This document shows, piece after piece, positions 21,835 to 24,030 of a stretch of DNA of 24,030 bases. The translations under genes were made by a program, and so were the position numbers. The stretch is taken from positions 1-24,030 of the forward strand of contig CALHQJ010000015.1 in assembly GCA_938036545.1 (NCBI GenBank). Direction: 5' to 3'. The notes under the pieces were generated by a model that was not told where the DNA came from, ran no database searches, and saw only the letters and a program-made list of their open reading frames with translations. The DNA is from an uncultured Clostridium sp. Its GTDB lineage: Bacteria; Bacillota; Clostridia; Lachnospirales; Lachnospiraceae. The stretch's first letter is position 1. Every line of letters starts with the position of its first letter.

Positions 21835-22458
21835 ATGAAACCTATTATTATTGGCATTGCAGGCGGTACCGGATCCGGAAAATCTACGTTTACCAATCGG
21901 CTCCGAGACGCTTTCGGAGAACAGGTATCTGTTATTTACCACGACAATTACTATCGCTGCAATGATGGAATTGCCTTTGAGGACAGAAAAAAACTTAATT
22001 ACGATCATCCCGACGCTTTTGAGACAGAACTGCTGGTTAAGCATTTAGCCAGACTGAAAGAGGGGCAGGCTATTGAATGTCCTACCTATGACTATTCTCA
22101 GCACAACCGCGCTCAGGGAACCGTTCGGGTTGAGCCAAAACCAGTCATTCTTTTGGAAGGAATTTTAGTCCTGTTCGACGAACGGCTTCGGGATTTACTG
22201 GACATCAAAGTGTTTGTAGATGCCGATGCCGATGAGCGAATCCTGCGGAGAATTTTAAGAGATACCAAAGAGCGGGGCCGAGATATTGAAGGAATTATTA
22301 CCCAGTATCTGACTACCGTAAAGCCCATGCATAATCTCTATGTAGAGCCTACTAAGGTTTTCGCTGACATTATTACCAACAGTGGCATGAACGATGTAGC
22401 CTTTGATTTAATGCGTGGTAAAATTCAGGTCCTGTTAAAAGAATCCGCCAGAAAATAG
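21835..22458 (+). CDS. udk: uridine kinase
   Basis: Udk phosphorylates uridine and cytidine to their monophosphates in pyrimidine salvage. The 207-residue protein has the P-loop GGTGSGKST (10-18), YHDNYYR, the substrate region CPTYDYSQHNR, LLEGILVLFDERLRDLLDIKVFVD and the lid RRILRDTKERGRD. Length and motifs match bacterial Udk. The frame is open from 21787, but the ATG at 21835 has AGGAGG directly upstream. It is monocistronic: a divergent promoter lies before it and a strong terminator after it. A phosphoribulokinase-like relative is less likely given the uridine kinase motifs. Confidence 0.93.
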   Translation: MKPIIIGIAGGTGSGKSTFTNRLRDAFGEQVSVIYHDNYYRCNDGIAFEDRKKLNYDHPDAFETELLVKHLARLKEGQAIECPTYDYSQHNRAQGTVRVEPKPVILLEGILVLFDERLRDLLDIKVFVDADADERILRRILRDTKERGRDIEGIITQYLTTVKPMHNLYVEPTKVFADIITNSGMNDVAFDLMRGKIQVLLKESARK

Positions 22459-22473
22459 CCTCAACTCAAAAAT

Positions 22474-22532
22474 GCTGCAAAACGGGCAGCAGCGGTTTCT
22501 CTGCTTTCTGTCCCGTTTTGCAGCTCGTTTTT
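22474..22532 (+). terminator. udk terminator
   Basis: GCTGCAAAACGGG (22474-22486) pairs perfectly with CCCGTTTTGCAGC (22512-22524), with an inner CAG/CTG stem, followed by TCGTTTTT. Confidence 0.85.
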
Positions 22533-22570
22533 AATCACTTCTCAAAAATTGATTTTTCTGCATCCCACTG

Positions 22571-22608
22571 CAAAAAGAGCCGAAATCCGCAGATTTCAGC
22601 TCCTTTTT
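22571..22608. terminator. rplJL terminator (bidirectional form)
   Basis: GAGCCGAAATC (22577-22587) pairs with GATTTCAGCTC (22592-22602) around CGCA with one mismatch, with A-run before and T-run after. On the minus strand it ends the rplL transcript. Confidence 0.8.
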
Positions 22609-22661
22609 CATAATACCCGATAACCGAATATTAACAGTAATTAAATTAATCTGGTGAAAAA

Positions 22662-23033
22662 TTACTTTAAGGTAATCTTTGCGCCTTCAGCCTCTAACTT
22701 GGTCTTGATGTCTTCAGCTTCTTCCTTGGAAGCGCCCTGCTTAACTACCTTAGGAGCACCGTCAACTACGTCCTTAGCTTCCTTTAAGCCTAAGCCGGTA
22801 ACTTCACGAACAACTTTGATAACTTTAACCTTGTTTGGACCAACATCAGTTAACTCTACGTCAAACTCGGTCTTCTCTTCAGCTGCCTCTGCAGGACCTG
22901 CTGCTGCAACTACTACGCCTGCTGCTGCAGATACGCCAAACTCTTCCTCACATGCCTTTACTAATTCATTTAACTCTAATACGGATAATTCCTTGATAGC
23001 TTCGATAAACTCAGCGGTTGTTAACTTTGCCAT
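22662..23033 (-). CDS. rplL: 50S ribosomal protein L7/L12
   Basis: L7/L12 forms the mobile ribosomal stalk that recruits translation factors. The 123-residue protein has the N-terminal dimerisation part (about 1-32, TTAEFIEAIKELSVLELNEL), an alanine-rich flexible hinge (about 33-52, SAAAGVVVAAAGPAEAAEE) and the globular C-terminal domain with KVKVIKVVREVTGLGLKEAKDVVDGAPK. GGAGG lies before the ATG. It follows rplJ after 124 bases that contain GC-rich self-complementary segments (around 23095-23130) but no clear promoter. A terminator follows directly, and rpoB is not downstream; udk is convergent instead. Confidence 0.97.
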   Translation of the reverse strand: MAKLTTAEFIEAIKELSVLELNELVKACEEEFGVSAAAGVVVAAAGPAEAAEEKTEFDVELTDVGPNKVKVIKVVREVTGLGLKEAKDVVDGAPKVVKQGASKEEAEDIKTKLEAEGAKITLK

Positions 23034-23157
23034 GATTATTTACCTCCATAAATATTTGTTTGATTTTCAATAATTAGTTCGTTCTTATAATTGGGGGCCG
23101 GCCTTTTATAAAGCCAAACCGGTTATTTTCATGCCGCACAATGTCCGGTCAGGAAAA

Positions 23158-23646
23158 TTATGCCTCTTTTGCTTCTGCGATCTGGTTCAGAACGCGTGCA
23201 AAATTGGTAATTGGAGACTGGATGCTGCCCAGTAACTTGCCCAGAAGAACCTCTCTGGAAGGAATAGAAGCGATAACGTTCATTCCCTTTGCGTCGTAGT
23301 AGATTCCTTCTACAACGCCAGCCTTAATCTCCAGCTTGTCAGCTTTCTTTGCGAACTCAGCTAAGATTCTTGCCGGTGCGGTAGCATCGGTCTTGGATAC
23401 TGCTAATGCGGTAGGTCCTTCTAAGTTTGGATCTAAAGATGCAAAATCAGTTCCTTCAGCAGCACGCTTAATTAAGGTGTTCTTGTATACCTTATAAGTT
23501 ACGCCTGCTTCTCTTAACTGCTTACGAAGCTGTGTATCCTGCTCTACAGTTAAACCGCGGTAGTCAACAACTACTGCGCTTGCTGCGCCGTCTAATAAGC
23601 CAGCAATCTCGTCAACGATAGGCTGCTTTAATTCAACTTTTGCCAT
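23158..23646 (-). CDS. rplJ: 50S ribosomal protein L10
   Basis: L10 anchors the L7/L12 dimers to 23S rRNA and represses its own operon by binding the leader. The 162-residue protein has the RNA-binding N-terminal domain with VVVDYRGLTVEQDTQLR and VYKNTLIKRA, and a C-terminal helix (SPITNFARVLNQIAEA) that binds L7/L12 dimers. AGGAGG lies before the ATG. It is the first gene of a two-gene unit with rplL, with a promoter, an L10-type leader and an attenuator upstream. Confidence 0.97.
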   Translation of the reverse strand: MAKVELKQPIVDEIAGLLDGAASAVVVDYRGLTVEQDTQLRKQLREAGVTYKVYKNTLIKRAAEGTDFASLDPNLEGPTALAVSKTDATAPARILAEFAKKADKLEIKAGVVEGIYYDAKGMNVIASIPSREVLLGKLLGSIQSPITNFARVLNQIAEAKEA

Positions 23647-23687
23647 GATGGTTTACCTCCTATATTATTTTGAAAGTATCCCCTGCG

Positions 23688-23718
23688 AAAAAAATCCCTC
23701 TGTCACAAAGACAGAGGG
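23688..23718 (-). terminator. attenuator in the rplJ leader
   Basis: CCCTCTGTC and GACAGAGGG form a perfect 9-bp stem followed on the minus strand by A and seven T residues. It lies between the L10-binding leader fold and rplJ, as expected for an autogenous attenuator. Confidence 0.85.
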
Positions 23719-23811
23719 CTACAAAATCAATCTATGTTTGATTTGTACGTTCCTCGGCAGGCGTTTTCACCTTAAGCCTTACGGCACCTGCTGTCTTCGG
23801 CAGTCAATACT
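23719..23811 (-). ncRNA. L10 ribosomal protein leader
   Basis: The minus strand carries the hallmark segments of the bacterial L10 leader: GCCGAAGACAGCAGGTGCC, GGCTTAAGG and CCTGCCGAGG, forming the paired kink-turn-containing domain that binds L10-L12. Excess L10 would favour the adjacent terminator and reduce rplJL expression. The family is well established; regulation here is inferred. Confidence 0.85.
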
Positions 23812-23816
23812 TGAGT

Positions 23817-23845
23817 AATATAACACAGAATCTAATGATTGTCAA
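23817..23845 (-). promoter_or_regulatory. rplJL promoter
   Basis: TTGACA (23845-23840), a 17-base spacer and an extended -10, TGTTATATT (hexamer 23822-23817), on the minus strand, upstream of the L10 leader. Confidence 0.8.
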
Positions 23846-23858
23846 TCGATTTTTAAAA

Positions 23859-23901
23859 GTGTTTTTTGTTTGATAGGAAAATCCCTGTCAAACAAAAACA
23901 C
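23859..23901. repeat. inverted repeat overlapping the rplA terminator tail
   Basis: GTGTTTTTTGTTTGA (23859-23873) and TCAAACAAAAACAC (23888-23901) are complementary apart from one extra base. One arm includes the T-run and part of the 3' arm of the rplA terminator, so the two hairpins exclude each other. Confidence 0.6.
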
Positions 23902-23922
23902 CGGCCAAAATGACCGGTGTTT
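23894..23922 (-). terminator. rplA terminator
   Basis: AAACACCGG and CCGGTGTTT pair on the minus strand, and TTTTT runs through the end of the stem. It lies about 40 bases after the rplA stop codon and before the rplJ promoter. Confidence 0.8.
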
Positions 23923-23963
23923 ATAATATGCGTTTCTGAAGTTGATACTTAAATCAGCAGCAA

Positions 23964-24030
23964 TTAGTTAGCTAACTTTGCTACGTTCAGCTTTACGCCA
24001 GGACCCATAGTAGAGGTAAGAGCTACGCTC
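23964..24030 (-). CDS. rplA: 50S ribosomal protein L1, C-terminal end (partial)
   Basis: The last 21 sense codons read VALTSTMGPGVKLNVAKLAN, the typical L1 C-terminus (STMGPGVKL), and end with TAA. The gene continues beyond the right edge. L1 forms the mobile L1 stalk of the large ribosomal subunit and, in many bacteria, represses its own operon. Its position before rplJ matches the conserved rplKAJL order. Confidence 0.9.
   Translation of the reverse strand, partial: SVALTSTMGPGVKLNVAKLAN

Noticed and set aside
1..24030. New defence, mobile or secretion system
   Set aside because: Almost all genes belong to housekeeping families; no integrase, transposase, toxin-antitoxin pair, nuclease cassette or attachment repeats could be recognised on either strand.

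Overview
The window looks like ordinary chromosome of an anaerobic Firmicute of the class Clostridia, most likely a member of the Lachnospiraceae. The signs are split transketolase subunits, a long-form LeuA, a DUF1385 (YqhQ-like) - prmC - prfA block behind rpmE and rho, a DUF1576 membrane protein, a clostridial L10 leader, strong GGAGG ribosome binding sites and Firmicute-type promoters with 17-base spacers. No phage, IS element, CRISPR array, rRNA or tRNA was seen. Genes are tightly packed and nearly all are intact.

Layout. 1-731: an aldehyde dehydrogenase gene that loses its 3' half at a junction with the first codons of a low-molecular-weight protein tyrosine phosphatase gene on the other strand; this may be an assembly join. 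847-4894 (minus): DEAD-box RNA helicase with its own promoter and a terminator-like hairpin in its leader, then a two-component system whose sensor kinase gene precedes and overlaps the regulator gene. 5083-6815 (plus): two transketolase subunits. 6923-8590 (minus): leuA, behind a structured leader of about 380 bases. 9035-13360 (minus): dTDP-sugar operon rfbA-rfbB-rfbD ending in glmM (cell envelope precursors). 13469-16701 (minus): rpmE, DUF1385 protein, prmC and its substrate prfA (translation termination). 16850-18247 (minus): rho. 18541-19845 (plus): L-cysteine desulfidase-like cyuA. 19932-21674 (minus): DUF1576 membrane protein and mscL. 21835-22458 (plus): udk. 22662-24030 (minus): ribosomal stalk genes rplL and rplJ with an L10 leader, and the 3' end of rplA.

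How it fits together. Most genes are housekeeping: translation (rplA, rplJ, rplL, rpmE, prfA, prmC), RNA metabolism and transcription termination (DEAD helicase, rho), precursors for rhamnose polymers and peptidoglycan (rfbABD, glmM), central and amino acid metabolism (transketolase, leuA, cyuA, udk), and envelope stress (mscL, two-component system). I found no convincing new multi-gene system. The most unusual signals are the chimeric junction at the left edge, the leuA leader, the hairpin between promoter and gene in front of the helicase, a pentapeptide tandem repeat in Rho, a zinc-ribbon tail on MscL and an internal duplication in the DUF1576 protein. No database search was possible; all family calls rest on motifs read by eye.
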